DNA of 24,601 nucleotides from a virus, in the IMG/VR virus record IMGVR_UViG_3300042007_000155, positions 1-24,601 of that record; one strand, 5' to 3'. The notes under the pieces are model-generated. The model searched no databases, had not been told where the DNA came from, and worked only from the letters and a program-made list of their open reading frames with translations. Shown in pieces: positions 16,132 through 22,525 of the stretch (the first letter of the stretch is position 1; each line of letters begins with the position of its first letter). The translations under genes were made by a program, and so were the position numbers.

Positions 16132-17210
16132 TGGCTGCTGTCGAGCTCGCCTGGTACGGCTGCGACCTGCGGTCGGGGCGGATCGCGGAGGAGCTGCGGT
16201 CGTTCAACGGCGGCGCGCTCTCCCGGAAACTGGGCGCGTCCACGTCGGTGTCGGGGACGCTCACGGTGGCGGGCGCCCCGGGCGGCTGGGAGGCGGCCAC
16301 GGACCCCGGCCGGACCCTGCTCGTCGCCGTCGATGCGGCCACGGGAGCCCCGCTGTGGTCTGGTCTCACCCTGGTCCGGGCCGGCGGGAGCAGTCCGGAG
16401 GTCAGCCTGACGGCGGCCACAGCGGAGATCTATCTGGACCGCCGCTACCCCGGGGACTACACGGCCGCCGGCGTCGACCAGACCGCGGTCATCGCGGCCC
16501 TGGCCACGCCCGCCCTGACCGACGGGCCGCCGCTCGTCCTCGACACCACCGACACCGGCATCGCCATCGACTACACGATGGTGGACTCCGAGGACCGGTC
16601 GATCCTGTCGGGTGTGCAGGAGGTCTCCGAGATGGAGGGCGGCCCGGAGTGGACCATCGACACCATCTGGGGCGACGCCGCGCAGACCCGCTTCGAGCTG
16701 GTCCTGCGGGTCGCGCCGACAGTCGGCATCATCACCGGTCAGCCTGTCGCGGTCTTCGATCTGCCGGGCTGTATCGAGACGTACACGCTCACCGAGTCCT
16801 ACGAGAAGGGCAAGGGCGCAACGAGCGTCATCGCCCGCGGTGAGCGGTCGTCGGATGTTCGCGCGTCCAGCAGCGTCCACACCGCCGACGACCTCCTCGC
16901 CGCCGGCTGGGCGTTGTGGGAGGAGCGCTACACCCCTGCCTCGGGGATCACCGACACCGGCCAGCTCGACCGGCACGCCGCCGGCGCCCTCGCGCTGATG
17001 GGTGCCGGCTCCCGGGCCTGGGCGCTGGAGGCGGTCGCTTCGCGGGCGCCGCGGCTGGGCGTCGACTGGGCCCTCGGCGACTCCATCGGCGTGCAGGTGA
17101 CCGGCTCTCCACGGCACCCGGACGGCATCGAGACGATCGCCCGCGCCTACGCCTGGTCTCTGGACGTCGGGTCGGACCGGGTCACCCCGACTCTGCTGGA
17201 GGACTCGTGA
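16131..17210 (+). CDS. minor tail protein, baseplate hub-like
   Basis: A 359-residue protein whose ATG overlaps the previous stop by one base. It starts with VELAWYGCDLRSGRIAEEL, a pattern frequent in actinophage minor tail proteins that form the central hub, and continues with beta-rich hub-like domains (SGTLTVAG, WSGLTLVRAGGSSPEVSLTAATAEIYLDRR). The middle has a helix with QTAVIAALATPAL. The C-terminal part (ASRAPRLGVDWALGDSIGVQVTG then SLDVGSDRVTPTL) resembles hub domains related to lambda gpJ/T4 gp27. It lies where siphoviruses encode the tail-associated protein. No lysozyme or peptidase motif is seen, in line with the peptidase being on the tape measure. Ends with GTGA overlap to the next gene. 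Confidence 0.78.
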   Translation: MAAVELAWYGCDLRSGRIAEELRSFNGGALSRKLGASTSVSGTLTVAGAPGGWEAATDPGRTLLVAVDAATGAPLWSGLTLVRAGGSSPEVSLTAATAEIYLDRRYPGDYTAAGVDQTAVIAALATPALTDGPPLVLDTTDTGIAIDYTMVDSEDRSILSGVQEVSEMEGGPEWTIDTIWGDAAQTRFELVLRVAPTVGIITGQPVAVFDLPGCIETYTLTESYEKGKGATSVIARGERSSDVRASSSVHTADDLLAAGWALWEERYTPASGITDTGQLDRHAAGALALMGAGSRAWALEAVASRAPRLGVDWALGDSIGVQVTGSPRHPDGIETIARAYAWSLDVGSDRVTPTLLEDS

Positions 17211-17662
17211 CGCGCCGCCTCGACCAGCTGCCCCGTGACCTGTCGGATTTCGGGCGGGACCTCGCCACCCTGAAGCGCCAGCTGGACGAGCTGCGTGCCC
17301 AGCAGCCGGACCTGACGGCAGCGGACGGCATGATGCCGCCCCTGCCTGCGGATCCGGCTACGTGGCCGCAGGCGACATCGGCCGGGTACACGACGATCGC
17401 GACCGGCAGCTATGTGGCCCACGGGTCGCAGCTGCGGCTGGCTCTGACGACGGCGGTCGGGTCGGGCACCACCGGCAACGTCCGCGTGATGATCAACGGC
17501 GTGCAGTGGGGCCCGACGACGGCAGCGGGCTCCCCGTTCGACTACACCGGCCCGCACGGGATCGCCCCTGGCGCCGAGTACACCATCACCGTCGAGGCCC
17601 AGCGGACCGGCGGCGCCAACGCCGTCGCAGCCCAGACCCGCCTCATCCGCGCCATCCGCTAA
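17207..17662 (+). CDS. tail-tip accessory protein with N-terminal coiled coil
   Basis: A 151-residue protein starting at GTG 17207, overlapping the previous stop as GTGA. The first 35 residues (RRLDQLPRDLSDFGRDLATLKRQLDELRAQ) have leucine spacing of a coiled coil. The rest is a small beta domain (YTTIATGSYVAHGSQLRLALTTAV, NVRVMINGVQWGPTTAAG, then EYTITVEAQRTGGANAVAA) that could be a tip or fibre head. A coiled coil followed by a beta module suggests a trimeric fibre-like protein attached to the hub. No family is named with confidence; the role is inferred from architecture and position. Confidence 0.75.
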   Translation: MTRRLDQLPRDLSDFGRDLATLKRQLDELRAQQPDLTAADGMMPPLPADPATWPQATSAGYTTIATGSYVAHGSQLRLALTTAVGSGTTGNVRVMINGVQWGPTTAAGSPFDYTGPHGIAPGAEYTITVEAQRTGGANAVAAQTRLIRAIR

Positions 17663-17672
17663 GGGGATCTGC

Positions 17673-18053
17673 ATGCGTTTCGTCAACACGCTCGGCAACC
17701 TGCAGGGCGGGGCGTTCATCGACGCCCTCGACGCGTTCGCCCGGGAGGAGTACCGCACCGGCCGCGCCGGGCAGGCGTCCCCGCCGCAGTGGGGCCAGGA
17801 CACCGTGTACGGCGAGCTGTGGCTGCTGGCCATCGCCCGACCCACCGCCGAGGACACCGAGTGGGTCGTGTACGCGATCACCAGCCAGGACGACATCCCC
17901 GGCTGGCCGCACCGCACAGGCGAGTACACGGGCGGCCCGCGGACCGCGGCCGATCTCGCCCAGCCCTACGCGACCGCCGGCCACAACGTCGTCCTCCGCC
18001 ACTACGCGGACTTCTCCACCACCTTCGACGCCGCCGACGTCGTCCTCACCTGA
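17673..18053 (+). CDS. hypothetical protein between tail tip and endolysin
   Basis: A 126-residue protein with an AAGGGGAT site before ATG 17673. It appears to be a compact globular protein: an N-terminal helix (GGAFIDALDAFAREEYRTGRAGQ), a VYGELWLLAIARPTAEDTEWVVYAI beta-hairpin region, and a C-terminal AHNV-type segment ending DAADVVLT. I do not recognise a family. No signal peptide or membrane segment is seen. Placement after the tail genes and just before endolysin would fit a late accessory or tail chaperone-like role, but this is only context. Confidence 0.65.
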   Translation: MRFVNTLGNLQGGAFIDALDAFAREEYRTGRAGQASPPQWGQDTVYGELWLLAIARPTAEDTEWVVYAITSQDDIPGWPHRTGEYTGGPRTAADLAQPYATAGHNVVLRHYADFSTTFDAADVVLT

Positions 18054-18070
18054 CCCACTGGAGGCGCCCC

Positions 18071-18928
18071 ATGGGCGAGATATGGATCCCAGAGGCCGAA
18101 CGCCTCGGCAGCGGCAGCATCGGCGGTGCCATGGACACCCCGAACGCCCCGCCTCGCGTCGTCTGGCACACCACCGAAAGCAGCGCGGGCAACGCGGCCT
18201 TCACGAATGTGGGCGCCTACCTGAGCAGCGCCTCGTCCGAGCCGCACATCCTGTACGACCCGACCACGGACAGGCTCGGCCAGTTCGGCCCCCTCAACCA
18301 GAGCGCCCGCGCCCTGAGGAACGCCGGCTCGGTCCGCACCAACCGGACGGGCAGAGTCTGCATCCAGATCGAAGTCCTGGCTCGGGCCGGCGCTCCGTTC
18401 ACCGGCTACTGGCGGCCCGGCCGAAACTTCAAGGCCTTGCTCCGTGCGATCCGCTCCTGGGGCGTACCCGACGAGTGGCCCGCGGGCCGTCTGGCCCAGT
18501 CGTACAGCGACAACTCGCCGCGCCCGCTGTCCACCTGGCAGACCCGCGGCGGCCACTACGGCCACTCCAACGTCCCCGGAAACGATCACTGGGATCCCGG
18601 GGCCATCGACCGCACGGCGCTCCTGCGCGCCGGCGCCGCACAGCCCACCCCCTCAGAGGAGGACATCGTGACCCCTGCAGAAATCCAGGCCGTTGCCGAG
18701 GCCGTCTGGAACTACCAGCTCCCCAACCTCCGCGCCGACGGCACGCAGGACGGAACCAAGAAGTCGGCCTTCTGGTGGCTGATCTGGCAGGACGTCTTCC
18801 AGGCCCAGCTCCTGGCCGCGATCACCGCCGCCGAGCTGACGCCGGCCGAGATCACCCAGGCGCTCGCCGACGGCACCCTCAAGGTCCAGGTCACCGTCGC
18901 CCCCGCCGCCACCCCGAAGGCGAGCTGA
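18071..18928 (+). CDS. endolysin, PGRP-type N-acetylmuramoyl-L-alanine amidase
   Basis: This enzyme should cut the bond between N-acetylmuramic acid and L-alanine in the host wall. The 285-residue protein has a PGRP-like amidase domain at about residues 1-190. A VWHTTE motif contains H33, and a GHSNVPGNDHWDPG stretch near 164-177 contains H165, H173 and D175; H33, H165 and D175 fit zinc ligands of actinophage PGRP lysins. There is no signal peptide, so export depends on the holin-like proteins next door. A Pro/Thr/Ser/Glu-rich linker follows (about 190-198). The C-terminal 86 residues (TPAEIQAVAEAVWNYQLP and on) have no recognised wall-binding family. Within the gene a separate ribosome site and GTG at 18668 could make that part alone. 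GGAGG at 18060-18064 precedes ATG 18071. Confidence 0.9.
   Translation: MGEIWIPEAERLGSGSIGGAMDTPNAPPRVVWHTTESSAGNAAFTNVGAYLSSASSEPHILYDPTTDRLGQFGPLNQSARALRNAGSVRTNRTGRVCIQIEVLARAGAPFTGYWRPGRNFKALLRAIRSWGVPDEWPAGRLAQSYSDNSPRPLSTWQTRGGHYGHSNVPGNDHWDPGAIDRTALLRAGAAQPTPSEEDIVTPAEIQAVAEAVWNYQLPNLRADGTQDGTKKSAFWWLIWQDVFQAQLLAAITAAELTPAEITQALADGTLKVQVTVAPAATPKAS
18655..18670 (+). promoter_or_regulatory. internal ribosome site and GTG start inside the endolysin gene
   Basis: AGAGGAGG (18655-18662) is followed five bases later by GTG 18668-18670, in the same frame as the endolysin (codon 200). This is a better Shine-Dalgarno site than that of the full-length gene. Translation here would give an 86-residue C-terminal product, 18668-18928. 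The match lies exactly at the linker/C-terminal domain border, which argues against chance. Internal starts making free binding domains are known in some endolysins of other phages. Confidence 0.6.
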
Positions 18929-18930
18929 TC

Positions 18931-19287
18931 GTGAAGCTCTTCAACCGTGAGCCGGCTCTCTGGCTGGGCCTGGTCGCCATCCTCGTCAAGCTCGTCGCCG
19001 CGTTCGGCGTGGACGTGTCCGCCGAGCAGCAGGCCGTCATCAACGCTGTCGCCGCGGCTGCCGTCGGTCTGATCCTCGCGGTCGTCGCTGGCGACGCGAT
19101 CGGCGCCGCCGTCCTCGGCTTCGCCCAGGCCGTCCTCGCGCTTGCTGTCGGCTTCGGCCTGGACTGGTCTGCCGAACAGCAGGCCGTCGTCCTCGCCGCG
19201 GCGTCCGCGATCGTCGCGATGTGGGACCGGACGCAGATCACCGCCCCGGCCCCCGCCTCCGCGGCGCCGCCCGTCCGGAGCGTGTGA
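18931..19287 (+). CDS. holin-like membrane protein with internal duplication
   Basis: A 118-residue protein starting at GTG 18931, two bases after the endolysin stop. It is mostly hydrophobic, with about four short membrane segments (roughly residues 10-26, 38-57, 58-76 and 84-97) and a polar Pro/Ala-rich C-terminal tail. Residues 25-36 (FGVDVSAEQQAV) recur at 75-86 (FGLDWSAEQQAV), exactly 50 residues later, so the protein is an internal duplication. Size, position right after endolysin, and topology fit a holin, which would open the membrane at lysis time. GAAGGCGAG upstream is a modest ribosome site. The GTG start is preferred because the segment begins there. The next ATG follows its stop without a gap. 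Confidence 0.8.
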   Translation: MKLFNREPALWLGLVAILVKLVAAFGVDVSAEQQAVINAVAAAAVGLILAVVAGDAIGAAVLGFAQAVLALAVGFGLDWSAEQQAVVLAAASAIVAMWDRTQITAPAPASAAPPVRSV

Positions 19288-19725
19288 ATGTGGTGCCGTG
19301 CGGTCCGGCGAGCCCAACAGCTGCTGGGCCGCCGCGGCGCCTTCCTCCTCATCCTGGGCATCGGGAAGACGAGCTGGGGCGTGTCCTTCCTCGTCGACCC
19401 GCCCAGCACGCAGGGGCTCCGACTCCTGACGCACTGGTGCTCCATCCAGGACTGGGCCTGGCTGTGGATCGTCGCCGGGCTCGTCACCACCGTCTCCGCC
19501 TTCCTGAAGGTGGGGCGGGACGGGGCCGGGTTCATCGCCGCACTGGTACCGCCGGCCGTGTGGGCGATTGCATACCTCGCCGCTGTCATCAGCGGCGACT
19601 ACTCGCGCGGCGCATGGGTCGCCGTCTGGTACCTCACCTCCCACGTGGGGGTGATCCTGTGGGCCAGCACGGTGCCGGAGTACGAAGTGCCCGAATGCTC
19701 GGCCCGGAGAGCTGAGGGCGGATGA
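19288..19725 (+). CDS. predicted multi-pass membrane protein of the lysis cassette
   Basis: A 145-residue protein starting at ATG 19288, directly after the previous TGA, so it is probably translated by coupling. The N terminus is basic and is followed by three to four hydrophobic segments (around residues 18-36, 54-74, 82-102 and 108-127), with charged loops between. The final 20 residues are polar. No catalytic motif is present. Position between a holin-like gene and a single-span coiled-coil gene suggests a second holin, an antiholin, or a membrane partner. No family is recognised, and a non-lysis membrane role cannot be excluded. Confidence 0.75.
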   Translation: MWCRAVRRAQQLLGRRGAFLLILGIGKTSWGVSFLVDPPSTQGLRLLTHWCSIQDWAWLWIVAGLVTTVSAFLKVGRDGAGFIAALVPPAVWAIAYLAAVISGDYSRGAWVAVWYLTSHVGVILWASTVPEYEVPECSARRAEGG

Positions 19726-20081
19726 GCATCTGGTCAGGAGTCGTCGCGGCGTTCGGCGCGCTGGGCGTCATCGTCGCGGGCCTGTTCGCGGCGCGGGCGA
19801 CGAAGGCCGCCGCGGCCGCGACAGCTGAGGCGACGAGGGCCGCGGCGTTCGTGACCGCGGCGCCGGCCATGCGGGCCGAGGACTTGAAGGTCTTGGAGGC
19901 GACCGTCAAGCGGGTCGATGAGGAGAACGGGAGCCTCCGTGGCCGGCTGTACCGGCTCGAGGTACTCGTCCGGGCGTTCTCCTCCTACGTGGGGCAGTTG
20001 ACCGGGCAGATGCGCTCCCACGGCATCGAGCCGCCGGCGCCGCCGGACGCGGTCGACGAGTACAACCGAACTGGAGTGTGA
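19722..20081 (+). CDS. single-span membrane protein with coiled coil (lysis accessory candidate)
   Basis: A 119-residue protein whose ATG overlaps the previous stop as ATGA. Residues 4-24 are a membrane segment or uncleaved signal anchor. A long alanine-rich helix (about 25-50) and a charged helical coil (AEDLKVLEATVKRVDEENGSLRGRLYRLEVLVRAF) follow, and the C terminus is polar and Pro-rich. One membrane span plus coiled coil is the shape of small lysis accessory proteins, but actinobacterial hosts with a mycolic-free wall do not need a classical spanin, so this is a shape-based suggestion only. A strong hairpin follows its stop, marking the end of the late operon. Confidence 0.72.
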   Translation: MSIWSGVVAAFGALGVIVAGLFAARATKAAAAATAEATRAAAFVTAAPAMRAEDLKVLEATVKRVDEENGSLRGRLYRLEVLVRAFSSYVGQLTGQMRSHGIEPPAPPDAVDEYNRTGV

Positions 20082-20083
20082 GC

Positions 20084-20111
20084 CGCCCCCGCTGCCGCCG
20101 CAGTGGGGGCG
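20084..20111 (+). terminator. rho-independent-type terminator of the late operon
   Basis: CGCCCCCGCT (20084-20093) pairs with AGTGGGGGCG (20102-20111) over 10 positions with one G-U wobble, and the loop is 8 bases. CTTT follows on the + strand. It begins three bases after the stop of the last late gene, so it should end late transcription before the convergently oriented integrase gene. Its 3' flank (GGGGGCGCTTTGCTGT) resembles that of the hairpins at 23069 and 23803, suggesting a common terminator style in this genome. Confidence 0.8.
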
Positions 20112-20164
20112 CTTTGCTGTGCCCGGAGACGGGTGAGTCGCGATAACCCCCACATATCGCCTGG
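20112..20164. other. candidate attP region next to the integrase gene
   Basis: This 53-base gap between the late terminator and the end of the integrase gene contains an inverted repeat, GCGATA (20140-20145) with TATCGC (20155-20160), around a 9-base C-rich loop, and a CCCG-GAGA-CGGG tetraloop hairpin (20122-20133). Tyrosine integrase genes commonly lie beside attP, and the inverted repeat has the right size for core half-sites. No tRNA-like T-arm sequence is present, so if this is attP the host target is not an obvious tRNA gene. The hairpins could equally be part of an integrase terminator. Confidence 0.35.
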
Positions 20165-21253
20165 TCAGCGCCGGAACTGCGGCACGACGTCCGCGAACAC
20201 CGCCTCGGCTGCGTCCACGTGGGCGGCGTTCCGCTGGCCCTTGTTCCGCCGGTTCCAGTACCCAACCGTGGTGGCGGGGTTGTCGTGGTCGGCGAAGGCC
20301 TGGACCTCGGCGAGCGGAACCTCGGCGTCGAGCATGTGCGTGATCCGGGAGGCCCGCAGGACGTGCGGCGTGAGCTTCCGGCCGGGCAGCACCCCGGCCT
20401 TGCGGCCGAGCCGGGCCAGAAGCCGGGCCACGTCGTGCCGGTCCAGCCGCCTGCCCTCGGAGTCCAGTAGCAGCGGCCCGTCCTCGCGGCCCTCGGTGTG
20501 CGCGTCGAGGAGCTCCGCCACCGTGAGCGGCAGGGGCAGCAGGCGCTCCTTCGCCTCTTTGCGGGTCAGGTCGATGTACGAGCGGCGCCCCCGTTCGACC
20601 CGGGCGTCCATGTCGGCGGCACACATCTCGGAGACTCGGCCGGCCAGCGTGTATAGCAGCATGACGATGAGCAGGTCGAACTCGTTGCCCGCCTGCGCGG
20701 CTACGGCCTGAACCTCGTCGAGCTCCAGCACGGGCGTGCTGGTGGACGTGTTGCCCTTGTCGAACTTGGGCCGATCGTCCTGGGTGACAGGGTTCCGGGG
20801 AAGTTCCATCTTCTCCGCGGCGTAGACGTGCAGAGAGGAGAAGGCGTTGAGGTATCGTCCGATGCTCTTCGGGCTGGCCTCGTTGGCTTCCATGCGGATG
20901 CGCCAGGCTCGGATGTGGTCGGCGTTGAAGCATCCGAGGAAGAACCGGTCGTGCCCGAGCTCCTGGGCGTAGGCGGCCCAGACGCGCCGGATGTCGTCGG
21001 CGTAGGTCCGCTTCGTGTTCACGGACCCGCGGCGTGTGGATGACAGCCAGTCCATCATCATCACGAACGTCTCGGGCGTGACGGCCTCGGCGAGGAGCTC
21101 GGCGCGCGACCGGTAGATGCGTTCCTGTCCGCGGCGGTCGACCTGGACGAGGCCGAGGTCGTCGATGAGCTTGCGGCGGACCGTCTCGAACAGGTCCGAG
21201 CCGGGCAGCGCGAGAGGCTGGGCGCCCTGCTGTACGGGCAGTGAGGTGTCCAT
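20165..21253 (-). CDS. int: tyrosine site-specific integrase
   Basis: This recombinase would insert the phage into the host chromosome through attP x attB crossover. The 362-residue protein has an N-terminal region, a SAM-like core-binding domain at about 58-150 and a catalytic domain at about 172-345. The expected catalytic residues are visible: R206 in AGRVSEM, a lysine near 232-236 in LTRKEAK, H297 and R300 in TPHVLRAS, H323 in ADHDNPATTVGYW, and the nucleophile Y332. The start at 21253 is chosen because AAAGGAGAG lies just upstream; a longer frame to 21301 would run through the preceding hairpin. It is transcribed toward the late operon and converges with it. No excisionase is recognised next to it; the small HTH protein at 22238 is a possible candidate. 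Confidence 0.93.
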   Translation of the reverse strand: MDTSLPVQQGAQPLALPGSDLFETVRRKLIDDLGLVQVDRRGQERIYRSRAELLAEAVTPETFVMMMDWLSSTRRGSVNTKRTYADDIRRVWAAYAQELGHDRFFLGCFNADHIRAWRIRMEANEASPKSIGRYLNAFSSLHVYAAEKMELPRNPVTQDDRPKFDKGNTSTSTPVLELDEVQAVAAQAGNEFDLLIVMLLYTLAGRVSEMCAADMDARVERGRRSYIDLTRKEAKERLLPLPLTVAELLDAHTEGREDGPLLLDSEGRRLDRHDVARLLARLGRKAGVLPGRKLTPHVLRASRITHMLDAEVPLAEVQAFADHDNPATTVGYWNRRNKGQRNAAHVDAAEAVFADVVPQFRR

Positions 21254-21287
21254 GGCTCTCCTTTCGTGGTTGGTACCCTGATGCGGC

Positions 21288-21320
21288 GGCGCCCCACCCA
21301 CTAGACCTGGGTGGGGCGCC
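21288..21320 (-). terminator. strong hairpin between the 21332 gene and the integrase gene
   Basis: GGCGCCCCACCCA (21288-21300) pairs perfectly over 13 bases with TGGGTGGGGCGCC (21308-21320) around a 7-base loop. It starts 11 bases beyond the stop of the minus-strand gene at 21332, so it would terminate that transcript before the integrase. It lacks a U-tract in this direction, as is common for actinobacterial I-shaped terminators. Integrase would then need its own promoter in the 35-base stretch downstream, or rely on read-through, which could limit its expression. Confidence 0.7.
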
Positions 21321-21331
21321 TTCCTGCATGC

Positions 21332-22150
21332 TCAGCGGGCGAAGTAGTCGCGGATCGAGAAGCGCAGCTCCCGCATGGCGTCCCTCCTATTGGGGATGGG
21401 GTCGCTGTAGTTGTTGCGGCTCGCGACGACCCAGCCGGAGAAGTCGGCGCCGTCGCGCTTGTAGGAACGGGTGGCTTCAGCAACGACCTCGACTTCGTAG
21501 GGGAGGTCGCGGCGGAGGATGTTCTCCAGGGCAACCGCCGGATCGACGGTCGGGTCGGAGACCCACACGGCGCTGACGACGGCGCCCCCGTCCACGATCC
21601 GCACGTTCTCGGCGCTATAGGGGCGGCGAGCGGGCTGCTCGGCGACCGCCTTGCTCACGCAGCGGCGCTGCCATTCGGCCCGGCGCAGACTGGCGGTGCG
21701 GCCCAGCTTGCGAGACTTGCCACCCACGAAGACGTTCTCGGCGAGCGGGTTGTGGCCCGTGATCTCGACTGTGACGGTCTTGTCGGTGACCTTGACGACC
21801 GTGCCGGTGCGCCACACGTCGTCACCGCCGCCGAAGCCGTTGTTGGCGGTGACGAACTGGACGCGGTCACCCTCGCGGACGTCGTTGAATCCGACGGGCT
21901 TGAACTCGGGCTCCTCCTCGTCCTCGGGCTCCTCGGACTCGTCGTCGCCGTCGGTGGCGCACTCCTCGCAGCCGTTCTTGGGCTGCTCCTCGTGGTCGGG
22001 GCACATCTCCAGGACCTCGTATGCGTCGACCATCTCGGGGTGCGCGGCGACCAGCCTGGCGGCCCGCTCCTCGGCCGCGGCCTTGCCGGACGCGCCGTGG
22101 AACCCAGCCTCGATGCAGGCGCCGTCCTCGAAGACTCCGTACTCGGTCAT
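21332..22150 (-). CDS. hypothetical protein with zinc-like motif, acidic linker and small beta-barrel region
   Basis: A 272-residue protein of unknown function, beginning at ATG 22150 behind an AGGAGG site; a 10-residue longer frame has no ribosome site. Residues 1-45 look like a small alpha/beta domain (EYGVFEDGACIEAGFHG, then helix AAAEERAARLVAAHP). C49, H52, C60 and C63 form a CxxH...CxxC pattern that could bind zinc. A run rich in Glu and Asp (about residues 66-80) follows. Then VREGDRVQFVTA and TGTVVKVTDKTVTVEITG read like a KOW/SH3-like barrel, followed by a basic region (KSRKLGRTASLRRAEWQRR) and a mixed C-terminal domain. The modular zinc/barrel/basic design hints at nucleic-acid binding, but this is inference. 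It is driven by the strong divergent promoter at 22179-22208. Confidence 0.8.
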   Translation of the reverse strand: MTEYGVFEDGACIEAGFHGASGKAAAEERAARLVAAHPEMVDAYEVLEMCPDHEEQPKNGCEECATDGDDESEEPEDEEEPEFKPVGFNDVREGDRVQFVTANNGFGGGDDVWRTGTVVKVTDKTVTVEITGHNPLAENVFVGGKSRKLGRTASLRRAEWQRRCVSKAVAEQPARRPYSAENVRIVDGGAVVSAVWVSDPTVDPAVALENILRRDLPYEVEVVAEATRSYKRDGADFSGWVVASRNNYSDPIPNRRDAMRELRFSIRDYFAR

Positions 22151-22178
22151 CGGACCTCCTCTTGGGGTTGATGACAAC

Positions 22179-22208
22179 ACTGTAGGCCTACTCGATAGGC
22201 AATGTCAA
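22179..22208 (-). promoter_or_regulatory. sigma70-like promoter for the 21332-22150 gene
   Basis: Reading the minus strand, TTGACA (22208-22203) is followed by an 18-base spacer and TACAGT (22184-22179). The -35 hexamer is perfect and the -10 fits TAnnnT. The -10 ends 28 bases before the ATG and leaves room for the AGGAGG site. It is the best promoter seen in the window, and GTAGGC half-sites overlap or flank it, so it should be regulated. Confidence 0.75.
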
Positions 22209-22235
22209 CCAAGTAGGCATGGCGAGGTGGCCTAC
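22182..22235. promoter_or_regulatory. cluster of GTAGGC half-sites, probable operators
   Basis: Five near-identical half-sites lie in 54 bases of a divergent intergenic region. They are the palindrome GTAGGCCTAC (22182-22191, two half-sites), ATAGGC (22195-22200), GTAGGC (22213-22218) and the inverted GCCTAC (22230-22235). The palindrome covers the -10 of the leftward promoter, ATAGGC lies in its spacer, and the last site overlaps the ribosome site of the rightward HTH gene. Binding there would control both genes. The small HTH protein encoded at 22238 is the natural candidate, inferred from adjacency. Confidence 0.65.
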
Positions 22236-22237
22236 CC

Positions 22238-22480
22238 ATGTGTCACGATGCCGCTATGGATACCGCCGAACTGGAGCTCGCCGCCAAGCGCTACCGGGAA
22301 GCCGAAGAGGCTCTCGAAGCCGCACGCCAAGATCTGCAAGTGGAAGCTGTCCGCGCATTGCAGGGCGGCGTGCGACAGGTCGATGTGGTTCGAACCACGG
22401 GATGGACGCGCGAGTACCTCCGTCGACTCCGCGCGAAGGCCGAGGAAGGGCCCGCTGAGGCCTCAAATCCTGGCGCTTAA
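22238..22480 (+). CDS. small HTH DNA-binding protein, probable autoregulator
   Basis: An 80-residue protein (or 74 if it starts at ATG 22256). ATG 22238 is chosen because GAGGTGG lies seven bases upstream; ATG 22256 has no site and would be nearly leaderless. The N-terminal two-thirds is a charged helical region (ELELAAKRYREAEEALEAARQDLQVEAVRAL). It is followed by a helix-turn-helix pattern: QGGVRQVDVVRTTGWTREYLRRL, where VRQVDVVRTTG is the positioning helix and WTREYLRRLR the recognition helix. Small proteins with this design are widespread in streptomycetes. It is divergent from the 21332-22150 gene, and the GTAGGC cluster lies between them, so repression of both promoters by this protein is likely. 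An excisionase or lysogeny role is possible but not shown. Confidence 0.75.
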   Translation: MCHDAAMDTAELELAAKRYREAEEALEAARQDLQVEAVRALQGGVRQVDVVRTTGWTREYLRRLRAKAEEGPAEASNPGA

Positions 22481-22525
22481 GGGAACGTTATGCGCTGCCT
22501 CAGCAAGCCTGACCGAAGGGATCGG

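Noticed and set aside
20112-20164. tRNA gene or tRNA 3' end as attP
   Set aside because: No T-arm GGTTCGAATCC-like sequence and no seven-base acceptor stem could be found here.
19734-21329. 531-codon minus-strand frame overlapping the integrase
   Set aside because: Same-strand shadow in another frame. The integrase frame holds the R-K-H-R-H-Y set and a good ribosome site; this one has neither.
21311-22171. 286-codon + strand frame opposite the 21332-22150 gene
   Set aside because: Val/Leu/Gly/Asp-rich antisense shadow. The minus frame has a promoter, a ribosome site and motif-like structure.
22182-22235. CRISPR array
   Set aside because: The GTAGGC copies are only six bases long, in both orientations and unevenly spaced; there are no repeat-spacer units.
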